From Defluviitaleaceae bacterium (GTDB lineage Bacteria; Bacillota; Clostridia; Lachnospirales; WRAA01), in assembly GCA_009780015.1 (NCBI GenBank), contig WRAW01000018.1:1-36794 (forward strand): 36,794 nucleotides of DNA, given 5' to 3'. Below the pieces are notes generated by a model that worked only from the letters and a program-made list of their open reading frames with translations, did not search any database and was not told the DNA's origin. The translations under genes were made by a program, and so were the position numbers. Numbering within the stretch: the first letter of the stretch is position 1; every line of letters begins with the position of its first letter. Of the stretch, positions 7,979-15,677 are shown piece by piece.

Positions 7979-8001
7979 ATGGTTGCTCCTTTCATATTTT
8001 C

Positions 8002-9072
8002 CTAATATTCCTTGACGGCTTCGATGCCATCCAACGCACGGATTCCGCCCGCGGCCAATGCCTCCATCTCAAATTCGCCGGGGTAGTGGAGCACCGGGCA
8101 AATGAATGAAAGTCTGCGCTCAATGGCGCTGTACATATAGTTGCTGTTTGCGATAGCTCCGGTGATGCCGATTGCGGCGACATCCCAATCAAGGATGGTG
8201 CAATAGGCTGCGATTTCGCGTGCGATATAGTGAGCCATCCCGTCGTATATGTCGCGTGCAAGCTCATCTCCGTCATGCATACGGCGTTCCATCTCCATCA
8301 TGTCGTTGATGCCTGTGTACGAGACAACCCCCGATTTTTTGGAGAACGATTTTTTCCAGTCTGCGGCGGAAGTTTGCTCATCGGCCGCAAGGGTCTCGAT
8401 GAGGCTCAGTGCAGGCAAGCGCCCGCAGCGCTCGGGTGAGAACGGCCCGTCTCCGCCGGAGCCGTAGTTATTGTCCACGCAGCGCCCGCGCTTATGTGCC
8501 GTCACCGAAATACCGCTGCCCAGGTGCGCCGTGACGATGTTGATATCGGTAAGGCGTTGTCCCAGTTTGTCGGCTATGAATTTGGCTATCGCCTTTTCGT
8601 TGAGCGCGTGGAATGCGCTGCGGCGGCTGATTGGCGGCAGGCCGGACATGCGCGCAAGTTCATCAAACTCGTCGACGAGCGGCGGGTCTACAACAAAGCT
8701 GGGCAGGTTGTTGGGAAGGGCGAATTTTTGCGCAAGCTGGCAGCCAAGGTTGCAGGGGTGCTCTGCGTACTTGCTTGTGCTGCAGTCTGTCAGCATCGCT
8801 TCATTTATCGAGTAGACACCGCCTTCCACCGTACGCAGCGCGCCGCCAAGGCCGACAACTGCGTCAATCTTCGCGGTGTCAATCCCCGCTTTATCCAGTT
8901 CTTCTTTGATTAGCCCGTAGCGGAAGTCCAGTTGGTTCTGAACGCCATCGAAGGTTTCAAGCAGTTCATTTGAATGTTTAACATTGGTAATAAATTCCTT
9001 TTGATCGTCGCAAAACACCGCAATACGCGTAGAGGTGGATCCTGGATTGATACAGAGCAGACGTTTAGACAT
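8002..9072 (-). CDS. buk: Butyrate kinase
   Basis: A 356-residue acyl kinase of the acetate/butyrate kinase (ASKHA) group. It has the phosphate-binding motif NPGSTSTR at residues 9-16, the TAHLGSGISV segment, and the loop GDGPFSPER, which carries the catalytic arginine, followed by CGRLPA. It converts acyl phosphate and ADP into the free acid and ATP. Together with the phosphate acyltransferase two genes upstream this gives substrate-level phosphorylation. Substrates could equally be branched-chain acyl groups such as isobutyryl or isovaleryl. The ribosome binding site AAGGAGAG precedes ATG 9072. The 344-residue paralogue just upstream lacks the key motifs, so this copy is probably the working kinase. 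Confidence 0.95.
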   Translation of the reverse strand: MSKRLLCINPGSTSTRIAVFCDDQKEFITNVKHSNELLETFDGVQNQLDFRYGLIKEELDKAGIDTAKIDAVVGLGGALRTVEGGVYSINEAMLTDCSTSKYAEHPCNLGCQLAQKFALPNNLPSFVVDPPLVDEFDELARMSGLPPISRRSAFHALNEKAIAKFIADKLGQRLTDINIVTAHLGSGISVTAHKRGRCVDNNYGSGGDGPFSPERCGRLPALSLIETLAADEQTSAADWKKSFSKKSGVVSYTGINDMMEMERRMHDGDELARDIYDGMAHYIAREIAAYCTILDWDVAAIGITGAIANSNYMYSAIERRLSFICPVLHYPGEFEMEALAAGGIRALDGIEAVKEY

Positions 9073-9088
9073 TGGCTTCTCTCCTTAA

Positions 9089-10114
9089 TCAGTAGCAGAC
9101 CGGCGGGCGCAGATTGGTGTGCGCCGTATAGGCGGCTAGTCCGAGATGATCGAGGTAGTCGAGCCGCGGCGTTTGTATCGGCGCAATTTTGCCGACCCGT
9201 CCGCGCAGCGCGTCCAAGATATGCGGGCTGAGTGCGCCTTCTCCAATTACGAGAATAGCGTCCACATCGCCTTTAAGCGCCATCGCGCACATGCCGATCC
9301 ACTTGGCGGTCTGGTAGGCCAGAAGCTGCGCGGCGGTTGCTGCCTGATCGTTCCCGCATTCAATCAGTCTTGTTAACTCTTCGGATGTTTTCGCGCCTGC
9401 ATAGCCCCAAATACCTCCATCTTCGGTCAACTGCGCGCGGCATTTCTCAAGGTCTTTGCCAAGGTCGAAAAAGTGAGCGGTTAGCTGCGCTACGGGAACG
9501 TCGCCGGCGCTGGTGAAGCCCATAGGGCCTTCACCGCCAAGCACGTCGTTTACTTCGATGCAAATGCCGCTCAAGTGTGCGCCGACCGATGTTTCCCTGT
9601 CGATTTTGCAAACGATCACATTGCGCTCCTCGGCGGGAACTCCCGCTTCTCTGGCTGTGCAGGCCAGCGCCGCACGGTGCTCAAAGGCATAGTAACGGCT
9701 GCGTTTAGGTACATTGCTCAGGCTACTCATGCGATTGAGGGGCAACAGTTCGTCACTTGAAATCGGATCGATCATTAGTGCTTCAGCGCCGCATTTTCGC
9801 GCAATCGCTTCCGCAACCGCCATCACCAAGTTGTACAGGTGATCGCCATGAGTCTGTTCTTTCGCGTCGGACAAAGCGTTGGCGCAGATAGGGTAAACGC
9901 CTGGGGGGGTTGGCCGCAGCAGCCCGCCGGGACAAATGACGCGCTCGACTTTATCGGCTTTAAGCGCCTCCAGCACTTTGTCCGCAAGATCATCGAGCTT
10001 TGAGTAGTCCGGGTTTTCGATTTCGGCGCACATCACACGTTTGTACCCGTCATAGACAGCCGCCGTCAGCGCCTGTGCCTGCGGGGTTTGCGCGGGGTAT
10101 AATGCGATATTCAT
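9089..10114 (-). CDS. Divergent butyrate kinase paralogue, catalytic motifs missing
   Basis: About 341 residues that align along most of their length with the butyrate kinase next door. Matching segments include CPGGLLRPTPPGVYPI (versus GLGGALRTVEGGVYSI), LMIDPISSDELLPLNRMSSL (versus FVVDPPLVDEFDELARMSGL) and GEGPMGFTSAGDVPVAQL (versus GDGPFSPERCGRLPALSL). The N-terminal NPGSTST phosphate loop is replaced by LYPAQTPQAQ, and the catalytic Arg in the SPER loop is absent. The frame is intact and tightly packed (ptb stop at 10125), so it is maintained rather than decayed. It may be a regulatory or structural partner of Buk, or a kinase with altered chemistry. ATG 10114 is preferred over ATG 10123, which overlaps the ribosome binding site. 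Confidence 0.8.
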   Translation of the reverse strand: MNIALYPAQTPQAQALTAAVYDGYKRVMCAEIENPDYSKLDDLADKVLEALKADKVERVICPGGLLRPTPPGVYPICANALSDAKEQTHGDHLYNLVMAVAEAIARKCGAEALMIDPISSDELLPLNRMSSLSNVPKRSRYYAFEHRAALACTAREAGVPAEERNVIVCKIDRETSVGAHLSGICIEVNDVLGGEGPMGFTSAGDVPVAQLTAHFFDLGKDLEKCRAQLTEDGGIWGYAGAKTSEELTRLIECGNDQAATAAQLLAYQTAKWIGMCAMALKGDVDAILVIGEGALSPHILDALRGRVGKIAPIQTPRLDYLDHLGLAAYTAHTNLRPPVCY

Positions 10115-10124
10115 ATGTTCCATC

Positions 10125-11051
10125 CTAACCGATCTGCCGGCTTATCAGGCTTGCCAGCACGATCGAGTAATACTTTGTGGCGTTGTCGTCACCGCGCGAG
10201 GTTAGTACAAGGGGCGCCTTGGCGCCCATGCCGACGCCGGCGACGCGTATGTTGTCCGTCAAGTACATAAGACCCTTGATAAGAATGTTGCCGGCTTCAA
10301 GGTCCGGGGCAATAAGTATGTCGGCATCGCCGTGTATCTTTCCGCCGAATCTCTTGATCTCGCTTGAATGCGCATCAATGGCGATGTCCATCGAAATCGG
10401 GCCGTCCACGATCGCACCGCCCGGAATCTGGCCGCGCTCAGCCATTCTGGAAAGTATCGCGGCTTCGGCGGTTATCGGCATTGCTTCGGGCTGCACTTTC
10501 TCGTGGGCGCACAACAATGCCGCCTTTGGTTCCTCAATCCCGATGGCCTTGGCAACCTCGGCGCAACTGGTGATAATATCGGCCTTCTCCTTAATGCCGG
10601 GAGCGATGTTGGTACCGACATCCGCCAACACGATCAGTCTATGCTTTGCCCGGCACTCAAGCAGAGCCACCGAACACATGCGCCGGTCGGTTTTGATGCC
10701 GGTTTCGCTGTTCATAACGGCTCGCAAAAAATCGCTGGTCTCGACAAGCCCCTTCATTAGCAGGCTGGCTCTGCCCTCCCTGACCAGCGCGACCGCGCGC
10801 GCGGTGGCTGCACGCACGTCCGGCACATCTTCGATGGTATAATCGTCCTTTGAGATACCGTTTTTTGCGAAAATCTCGGAAATTTTTGAAGCGTCGCCAA
10901 CCAGAATGGCGTTGATAATGCCCCTTTTATGGGCAATTTCAACAGCAAGAAGCGCTTCTTCGCTGTCGGCGCCGGCCAGCGCAAGGGTCTGTTTTTCGCC
11001 CTGTAACGCCAACGCCTCTAGCTGGTCAAATGACTTGATTTTTTCAAGCAA
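10125..11051 (-). CDS. ptb: Phosphate butyryltransferase
   Basis: A 308-residue protein of the phosphate acetyl/butyryltransferase family. Recognisable parts are the N-terminal AGADSEEALLAVEIAHKRG, LMKGLVETSDFLRAVM around residues 98-113, GPISMDIAI, and the C-terminal GVGMGAKAPLVLTSRGD. It exchanges CoA for phosphate on an acyl-CoA and so feeds butyrate kinase. The start is TTG 11051, with AAGGGGAG nine bases upstream; the nearby ATG is in another frame. In this operon its acyl-CoA would come from the ferredoxin oxidoreductase rather than from crotonyl-CoA reduction, since no beta-oxidation-type genes are present. Confidence 0.94.
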   Translation of the reverse strand: MLEKIKSFDQLEALALQGEKQTLALAGADSEEALLAVEIAHKRGIINAILVGDASKISEIFAKNGISKDDYTIEDVPDVRAATARAVALVREGRASLLMKGLVETSDFLRAVMNSETGIKTDRRMCSVALLECRAKHRLIVLADVGTNIAPGIKEKADIITSCAEVAKAIGIEEPKAALLCAHEKVQPEAMPITAEAAILSRMAERGQIPGGAIVDGPISMDIAIDAHSSEIKRFGGKIHGDADILIAPDLEAGNILIKGLMYLTDNIRVAGVGMGAKAPLVLTSRGDDNATKYYSIVLASLISRQIG

Positions 11052-11065
11052 GACATATTCTCCCC

Positions 11066-12073
11066 TTATTGCAGCGTCAATTTTTCCTTAATTTTCGGAT
11101 TGGCGATGACCCCGGGCCATTTACCGCTGAGCACATCGACCACGCCCTGCGACACCAGTGTGCGCAAACGCTCTATCGATTCGTTTGTCGCTGCGGCTAT
11201 GTGTCCGCTTGTGATTACGTTTTCCAGCGTAAAAATCGGATCCTCCGGGTTGGGTGGTTCAGCTTCCAGCACATCGATACCGGCCGCCGCGATCTTGCCT
11301 TCTTTCAGAGCGGTATACAGCGCCTTCTGATCCACGACCGCGCCGCGCCCGGTATTGATAAGAATGGCGTCATTTTTCATTTGATCGAACTGCTTGTCGC
11401 CGAACATATGCCGGGTTTGCGGAGTTAGGGGAACGTGCAGCGAAATATAGTCGGACGTCTCAATGATCTCCTGAAGTTCCACCGCGCGTACGCCAAGTTC
11501 CTTGCAGTGTTCGAGGTTGATATACGGGTCGTACGCGATAACCTCGATGCCGAACGGCCTAACAAGCGGAACAAGAGTACGGCCGATAGCTCCGAAACCG
11601 ACGATGCCCAAAGTTTTGCCGCGGTGACTGCGCGCACCCGCGCACGCTTTTATAGAACCTTTCCAGTCGCCGCTCTTGACGACCTTGTCGGCCTGGATCA
11701 AGCGGCGCTCGCAGGCAAGCATCAGAGTAACCGCAAGCGCAGCTACCTCTTCCTGACAATAGACAGGTACATATGTCACTACAACGCCATTTTCGGTGGC
11801 AGCCTCAAGGTCGATGTTATCGATCCCGCCGCCGTAGCGTCCGATGACCTTGCAGTTTTTAAGGCGTGCAAACGCTTCACGGTCAAGCTTGGCTCCAACC
11901 GTCATGACGGCGTCGGCGTCCCCGGCTACGCGCTCAAGGCGCTCAAGACGTTCAGCGTCGTTGGGAGTAAGGCAGTTGTGCTGTTCAAGCGTCATGTCAA
12001 GCTGGCCAAGTACTTTCCGCTCTACATCAGTGATTGGCAGGATATCGTCAACCATTACAATTTTATATGCCAT
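11066..12073 (-). CDS. D-isomer-specific 2-hydroxyacid dehydrogenase (NAD-dependent)
   Basis: A 335-residue member of the phosphoglycerate dehydrogenase/CtBP-like family. It has the Rossmann motif GFGAIG at 159-164 with an acidic residue after the second strand (YDP, Asp182, favouring NAD), and the catalytic triad Arg243 (TGRGAVVD), Glu272 (EAEPPN) and His291 (SGHIAA). The family interconverts 2-hydroxyacids and 2-oxoacids. Placed right after the oxidoreductase alpha and beta genes, it probably makes the 2-oxoacid substrate from an imported 2-hydroxyacid. Serine biosynthesis is less likely, as there is no C-terminal ACT domain and no serC or serB nearby. AAAGGAGG lies just before ATG 12073. 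Confidence 0.9.
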   Translation of the reverse strand: MAYKIVMVDDILPITDVERKVLGQLDMTLEQHNCLTPNDAERLERLERVAGDADAVMTVGAKLDREAFARLKNCKVIGRYGGGIDNIDLEAATENGVVVTYVPVYCQEEVAALAVTLMLACERRLIQADKVVKSGDWKGSIKACAGARSHRGKTLGIVGFGAIGRTLVPLVRPFGIEVIAYDPYINLEHCKELGVRAVELQEIIETSDYISLHVPLTPQTRHMFGDKQFDQMKNDAILINTGRGAVVDQKALYTALKEGKIAAAGIDVLEAEPPNPEDPIFTLENVITSGHIAAATNESIERLRTLVSQGVVDVLSGKWPGVIANPKIKEKLTLQ

Positions 12074-12086
12074 TGATTTGCCTCCT

Positions 12087-12824
12087 TTATCGATCTTTGA
12101 ACACGCCCAAGCTATAGAACGGCAAAACCTCTTCCTTGATATGCGCGTACGCGTCTACAGGGTTGTAACCCCAGCCAATTGGACACGGACTGATGATCTC
12201 GACCATCGAAAAGCCCTTCTTCTCTTGTTGATTAACAAACGCCTTTTTGATCGCATTTTTCGCGTCGTTGATATGTTTTGGGGTATCGATTGTTACGCGT
12301 TCCACATAGCATACGCCGTCAAGCTGCGCAAGCATTTCCGACATGCGTATGGGTCTGCCGTGGTAGTCGGCGTCACGCCCGTCCACACATGTAGACGATT
12401 TTTGACCGATAAGCGTCGTAGGAGCCATTTGTCCGCCTGTCATGCCGTAAGTGCCGTTGTTGACAAAGAATGTCGTAAGGTTTTCACCCCGCGAAGCCGC
12501 GTGTACTATCTCGGTGGTGCCTATAGCGGCAAGGTCGCCGTCCCCTTGGTATGTAAAGACGATTTTTTCGGGGCGTACTCGCTTTATGCCTGTTGCTACG
12601 GCCGGCGCCCTGCCGTGCAGCGGGAAGGCAAAGTCAATGTTGAATAAATCGTAGAGCATCGCGCCGCAGCCGACATACGCTACGCCTATTGTATCCCCGG
12701 TGATTTCCATTTCGTCTAATGTCTCGGCTAACAGACGATGTACGATGCCGTGTCCGCAGCCGGGACAATAGGTGAATACCTTATCGTTTAAACTAGAAGG
12801 TCTTCCATAAACCTTGCTGCTCAT
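12087..12824 (-). CDS. 2-oxoacid:ferredoxin oxidoreductase, beta (TPP-binding) subunit
   Basis: A 245-residue thiamine-diphosphate-binding subunit. The motif CPGCGHG (residues 20-26) is typical of the family, and the TPP/magnesium motif runs from GDGD (94-97) to NN (122-123). It is closest in appearance to subunits annotated as 2-oxoisovalerate (VOR) or 2-oxoglutarate (KOR) ferredoxin oxidoreductase; the two cannot be told apart by eye. The gene overlaps the alpha-subunit gene by 32 bp, implying translational coupling. ATG 12824 has a G-rich ribosome binding site within the alpha gene. Confidence 0.93.
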   Translation of the reverse strand: MSSKVYGRPSSLNDKVFTYCPGCGHGIVHRLLAETLDEMEITGDTIGVAYVGCGAMLYDLFNIDFAFPLHGRAPAVATGIKRVRPEKIVFTYQGDGDLAAIGTTEIVHAASRGENLTTFFVNNGTYGMTGGQMAPTTLIGQKSSTCVDGRDADYHGRPIRMSEMLAQLDGVCYVERVTIDTPKHINDAKNAIKKAFVNQQEKKGFSMVEIISPCPIGWGYNPVDAYAHIKEEVLPFYSLGVFKDR

Positions 12825-13899
12825 TCAAAGCCCCCCATTCGCTATCATTACCATTCAAAATGCATTTAATTTTGCTAAATACTTCGTCAATGTCGATAAA
12901 GCAGCCCCCCATGCGTCCGTGGTAGTATACCGGAAGCTTACCCTGCGTAAAGAAGCGGACATCACGCGTCAGCATCCCGGTGTTATGTTCGAGCACAACA
13001 ATGGCTTTGGCGCTCTTAACGGCTTCAAGGAGGGCGTTCGCAGGGAACGGCCAGATTGTGATTGGGCGGAACAGACCGAGCTTTATGCCTTGCTCGCGCG
13101 CTTCGTACACCATTTCACAAGCCATGCGTGAGGGAGTACCAAAAACTACCACTACAACTTCGGCATCGTCGGTATGCAAGGATTCCCAGCGCTGTTCGCT
13201 GTCGGCCATTTTATGGAACTTACGCTGGAGCCGGATATTGTGCGCTTCAAGATCCATGGCGGAGTTTTTTGGCGCAACCTTGCGCGGTTCCCGCCCGTGG
13301 CATCCGGTCAGCGCTTCTTCGCTTTCCGGCAGCGAGGCCGGGTCAATTTCCGGGCCAAATTCGATAAGTTCTATCATTTGTGCGAGTGTGCCGTCGGCTA
13401 ATACAATCGTCGGGTTGCGGTACTTTTCGGCCAGATCGAAAGCCAGAGCGGTCAGGTCGGCCGCTTCCTGCACAGAGTTCGGCGCAAGCACTATAACGTT
13501 ATAGTCGCCGTTGCCTCCGCCTTTGGACTGATTGTAACCCCCCTGTGTGGACAGAATGTTGCCGAGGCCGGGGCCGCCGCGCATTACGTCCACAATAACT
13601 CCCGGAAGCTCCATGTACGACATGTGCGAAATACATTCCTGCTTGAGAGCCATCGCGGTTCCGGCTGAGGATGTCATCGTGCGAAAACCGGCCACCGAGC
13701 TGCCAAACACCGCATTAATAGCGGTAATCTCGCTTTCGGTCTGAATAAAGACTCTCCCGAGCCGCTGCATGTGCTTGGCCATGTACTCCGTCAGCTCGTT
13801 TTGCGGTGTAATCGGGTAACCGTAATACGCCATGCAACCGGCACGTATTGCGGCCTCCGCGATTGCCTCATTGCCCTTGGTAAATTGCTTTGTACTCAA
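12793..13899 (-). CDS. 2-oxoacid:ferredoxin oxidoreductase, alpha subunit
   Basis: A 368-residue alpha subunit with the N-terminal pyrimidine-binding domain (KGNEAIAEAAIRAGCMAYYG, then GYPITPQNE near residue 27), the TSSAGTAMALKQE segment, GGPGLGN, and a C-terminal domain with LGLFRPITIWPFP. It resembles VorB/KorA proteins of Clostridia. With the other three subunits it decarboxylates a 2-oxoacid to acyl-CoA and reduces ferredoxin, an oxygen-sensitive reaction typical of anaerobes. It is the first gene of the operon. The start is TTG 13899, with AAGGAGG nine bases upstream. The promoter with the embedded palindrome lies 127-155 bp upstream. Confidence 0.93.
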   Translation of the reverse strand: MSTKQFTKGNEAIAEAAIRAGCMAYYGYPITPQNELTEYMAKHMQRLGRVFIQTESEITAINAVFGSSVAGFRTMTSSAGTAMALKQECISHMSYMELPGVIVDVMRGGPGLGNILSTQGGYNQSKGGGNGDYNVIVLAPNSVQEAADLTALAFDLAEKYRNPTIVLADGTLAQMIELIEFGPEIDPASLPESEEALTGCHGREPRKVAPKNSAMDLEAHNIRLQRKFHKMADSEQRWESLHTDDAEVVVVVFGTPSRMACEMVYEAREQGIKLGLFRPITIWPFPANALLEAVKSAKAIVVLEHNTGMLTRDVRFFTQGKLPVYYHGRMGGCFIDIDEVFSKIKCILNGNDSEWGALNEQQGLWKTF

Positions 13900-14025
13900 C
13901 TTCTCGTACCTCCTTCATTAATATATAATGCCAGTCCGCTACGAAAAGACAACTTTGCAATACAGATCGCATTTGCGAACCGGAAAGAGAAACAAGATTA
14001 CAATAATTGATTTTGTATGTTGAAT

Positions 14026-14054
14026 ATTATATATTGTATACAATATATAGTCAA
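14026..14054 (-). promoter_or_regulatory. Operon promoter with operator palindrome in its spacer
   Basis: On the minus strand TTGACT (14054-14049) and TATAAT (14031-14026) are separated by exactly 17 bp. The spacer is filled by the core palindrome ATATTGTATACAATAT, and the perfect symmetry extends to 22 bp (14028-14049). A dimeric GntR-family repressor bound there would block RNA polymerase directly. The leader to the TTG start of the alpha subunit gene is about 120 nt. Confidence 0.85.
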
Positions 14055-14101
14055 AAAATTGTCTTCCTAAGCATATGTAAATGATAATGGAAACCAAACA
14101 T

Positions 14102-14779
14102 CTACATTGAATCTATGCATAATGGAAGAACAGTTTCTGCTATATAGTTGGTGTGAAAACGCGACAGCACTGCGGCCGCTTCTTCGTCATGAGCCAAGAT
14201 TGCCTTAATAATGTCCATGTGCTGCATACCACAAATGCGTACGCTGTTCGGCATTTTGCCTATCGCTATGCGCATACGGTACATTCGGTCGCGTAAAGAC
14301 CGCGAAATGGCGGTGATCTGTTTGTTGCAGGCAATTTCTATTATTTTATCGTGGAAGCTTACGTCCGCAAGATAAAACTCATATGCTTCCCCCTCGTTAC
14401 AAACCAGCGTAGAAACACTTGAAATACACTCGTGTATTTGGAGGAGCTGCTGCTCTTGTTCAGGCGTGATGAACCGCGCGGCCAGTCTAGCGGCTTCTCC
14501 TTCAAGAGCGCCACGAACTATCAGTATCTCTCTTACGTCCTGCACGTCGAACTGGTTCACAATAAAACTGGAATTAGGGGTAAGCTGCACATAGCCCTCA
14601 CTGTGCAGAATACGCAACGCCTCACGCACCGGCGTACGACTGACGCCCAACGCTTTCGACAGTTTTGTCTCGGTTACTTTTTCGCCGGCTTTGAGGTTAT
14701 TGTTGTTGATGGCGTTCTTTATAGACTCATATACACGGTTACTTAATAAGTTGTAGTCGTCAATTTTTTCAAGAGTCAT
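14102..14779 (-). CDS. GntR-family transcriptional regulator (FadR/FCD type)
   Basis: About 225 residues: an N-terminal winged helix-turn-helix with the family motif SRTPVREALRILHSEGYV (about residues 46-63), then an all-helical FCD effector domain with conserved His residues (FHDKII, MQHMDII) that usually bind a metal and a carboxylate ligand. FCD regulators commonly sense organic acids and repress the catabolic genes next to them. It sits on the same strand upstream of the operon, and three ATTGTATACAAT-type sites surround its likely targets. An in-frame TTG at 14791 is an alternative start; neither has a good ribosome binding site. Its own promoter (14866-14894) has a palindrome just upstream, suggesting autoregulation. 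Confidence 0.9.
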   Translation of the reverse strand: MTLEKIDDYNLLSNRVYESIKNAINNNNLKAGEKVTETKLSKALGVSRTPVREALRILHSEGYVQLTPNSSFIVNQFDVQDVREILIVRGALEGEAARLAARFITPEQEQQLLQIHECISSVSTLVCNEGEAYEFYLADVSFHDKIIEIACNKQITAISRSLRDRMYRMRIAIGKMPNSVRICGMQHMDIIKAILAHDEEAAAVLSRFHTNYIAETVLPLCIDSM

Positions 14780-14865
14780 GGAAGCAGTCAACTTTCACAA
14801 TAAGGTTGTAGAGGAAATATGGATAACGCAAAGAATGTGAAGGTTACCGCTTCCCCTTAAAATCT

Positions 14866-14894
14866 AGTATACCAATCATTTTCGAGAAAGTCAA
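14866..14894 (-). promoter_or_regulatory. Sigma-A-type promoter of the GntR regulator gene
   Basis: On the minus strand TTGACT (14894-14889) and TATACT (14871-14866) are spaced by 17 bp and lie 87 bp upstream of ATG 14779. Confidence 0.75.
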
Positions 14895-14908
14895 TAGGGT
14901 TTCGTAAA

Positions 14909-14920
14909 ATTGTATACAAT
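14909..14920. promoter_or_regulatory. GntR-regulator operator, second copy
   Basis: ATTGTATACAAT is a perfect 12-bp palindrome identical to the core of the operator at 14033-14044. It lies 15 bp upstream of the -35 box of the regulator gene, a position compatible with autoregulation or looping with the operon operator about 875 bp away. The rest of 14921-15138 shows no gene; it contains an 8-bp inverted repeat, 14985-14992/15008-15015. Confidence 0.7.
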
Positions 14921-15138
14921 ATACTAATATGTAGAGCGTGGAATGTTCAACCTTAACAATGCAAATATAGTTATATCCTTTTTTATGCTATTAAGGGGCT
15001 TGAGAAAAATAGCATGGCTGTCGGCTAATTCACGGCATAAATAAGGCGTTTCAGCGATGTGCGAAAGAGAGGGCAAACCTAAACTCACGCAAGTAGAGGG
15101 TGTGTCGAATGACATCTCCTCTGGTTTAAAGGTTTGTA

Positions 15139-15165
15139 ACCAAATTCAATATAATACATACAATA
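15139..15165 (+). promoter_or_regulatory. Sigma-K-like (mother-cell sporulation) promoter
   Basis: AC at 15139-15140, a 16-bp spacer, then CATACAATA at 15157-15165 matches the B. subtilis sigma-K pattern (AC, 16-17 bp, CATAnnnTA). The -10 also fits sigma-E (CATACA-T), but no good sigma-E -35 is visible. The start codon of the next gene is about 40 nt past the expected transcription start, with AAGGAGGG at 15197-15204. No sigma-A promoter is evident here. Confidence 0.55.
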
Positions 15166-15210
15166 GACTAGTATTATGTACATGCTAAAATAAATCAAGG
15201 AGGGAAGGAA

Positions 15211-15642
15211 ATGTCGTTTAATTGGGATTGGGACAGAGAAGTTGCCTCCTGGAGTGAGCGAAGAAATTCAGAAACCTGTAATAAGCGCAGTGCGATGACT
15301 GACAGAGGAGAGATTGCATTGTCAAGTAAGTATAGACATAACAAGTGTGATGAAAACAAAGCTTGCTATGATATCAAAGCTTGCGATAGGAATGTTCGCA
15401 GATCGTTTGAGATTTCTTTGCCAATTACCATAACACCTTACGCTTTACCTGGCAAACCTGACGCGTGTTGTGGAGGCGGGGCTAAAATCAGGCATGGCCA
15501 TAAACGGTGTGACGGCAGAAGAAAAAGCCATGAATTTACTATAAGCCAAATTATTAATGTTGAAATCCCAATAGAATTTGGCGCGGAAATTTGCTACGAG
15601 GATTACTGCTCGGAAGAACTAGGCAGATGTGGTGACGAATGA
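15211..15642 (+). CDS. Cys-rich protein of unknown function, possible spore-surface protein
   Basis: I do not recognise this 143-residue protein. The N-terminal half is polar and charged with scattered cysteines. The C-terminal 80 residues are clearly related to the C-terminus of the next protein: both have SLP-T--P near the start of the domain, a central G-HxxC, then the pattern VE-P--FGAE-CYE--C. There is no signal peptide or membrane segment. The sigma-K-like promoter and very good ribosome binding site suggest expression in the mother cell during sporulation, so a coat or exosporium role is plausible but unproven. Confidence 0.75.
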   Translation: MSFNWDWDREVASWSERRNSETCNKRSAMTDRGEIALSSKYRHNKCDENKACYDIKACDRNVRRSFEISLPITITPYALPGKPDACCGGGAKIRHGHKRCDGRRKSHEFTISQIINVEIPIEFGAEICYEDYCSEELGRCGDE

Positions 15643-15677
15643 TTGAATATATTTAAATCAGAATGGAGCGAATTAAT

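Noticed and set aside
12087-13899. Long plus-strand frames opposite the oxidoreductase alpha and beta genes
   Set aside because: They mirror well-supported family genes on the minus strand and encode nothing recognisable.
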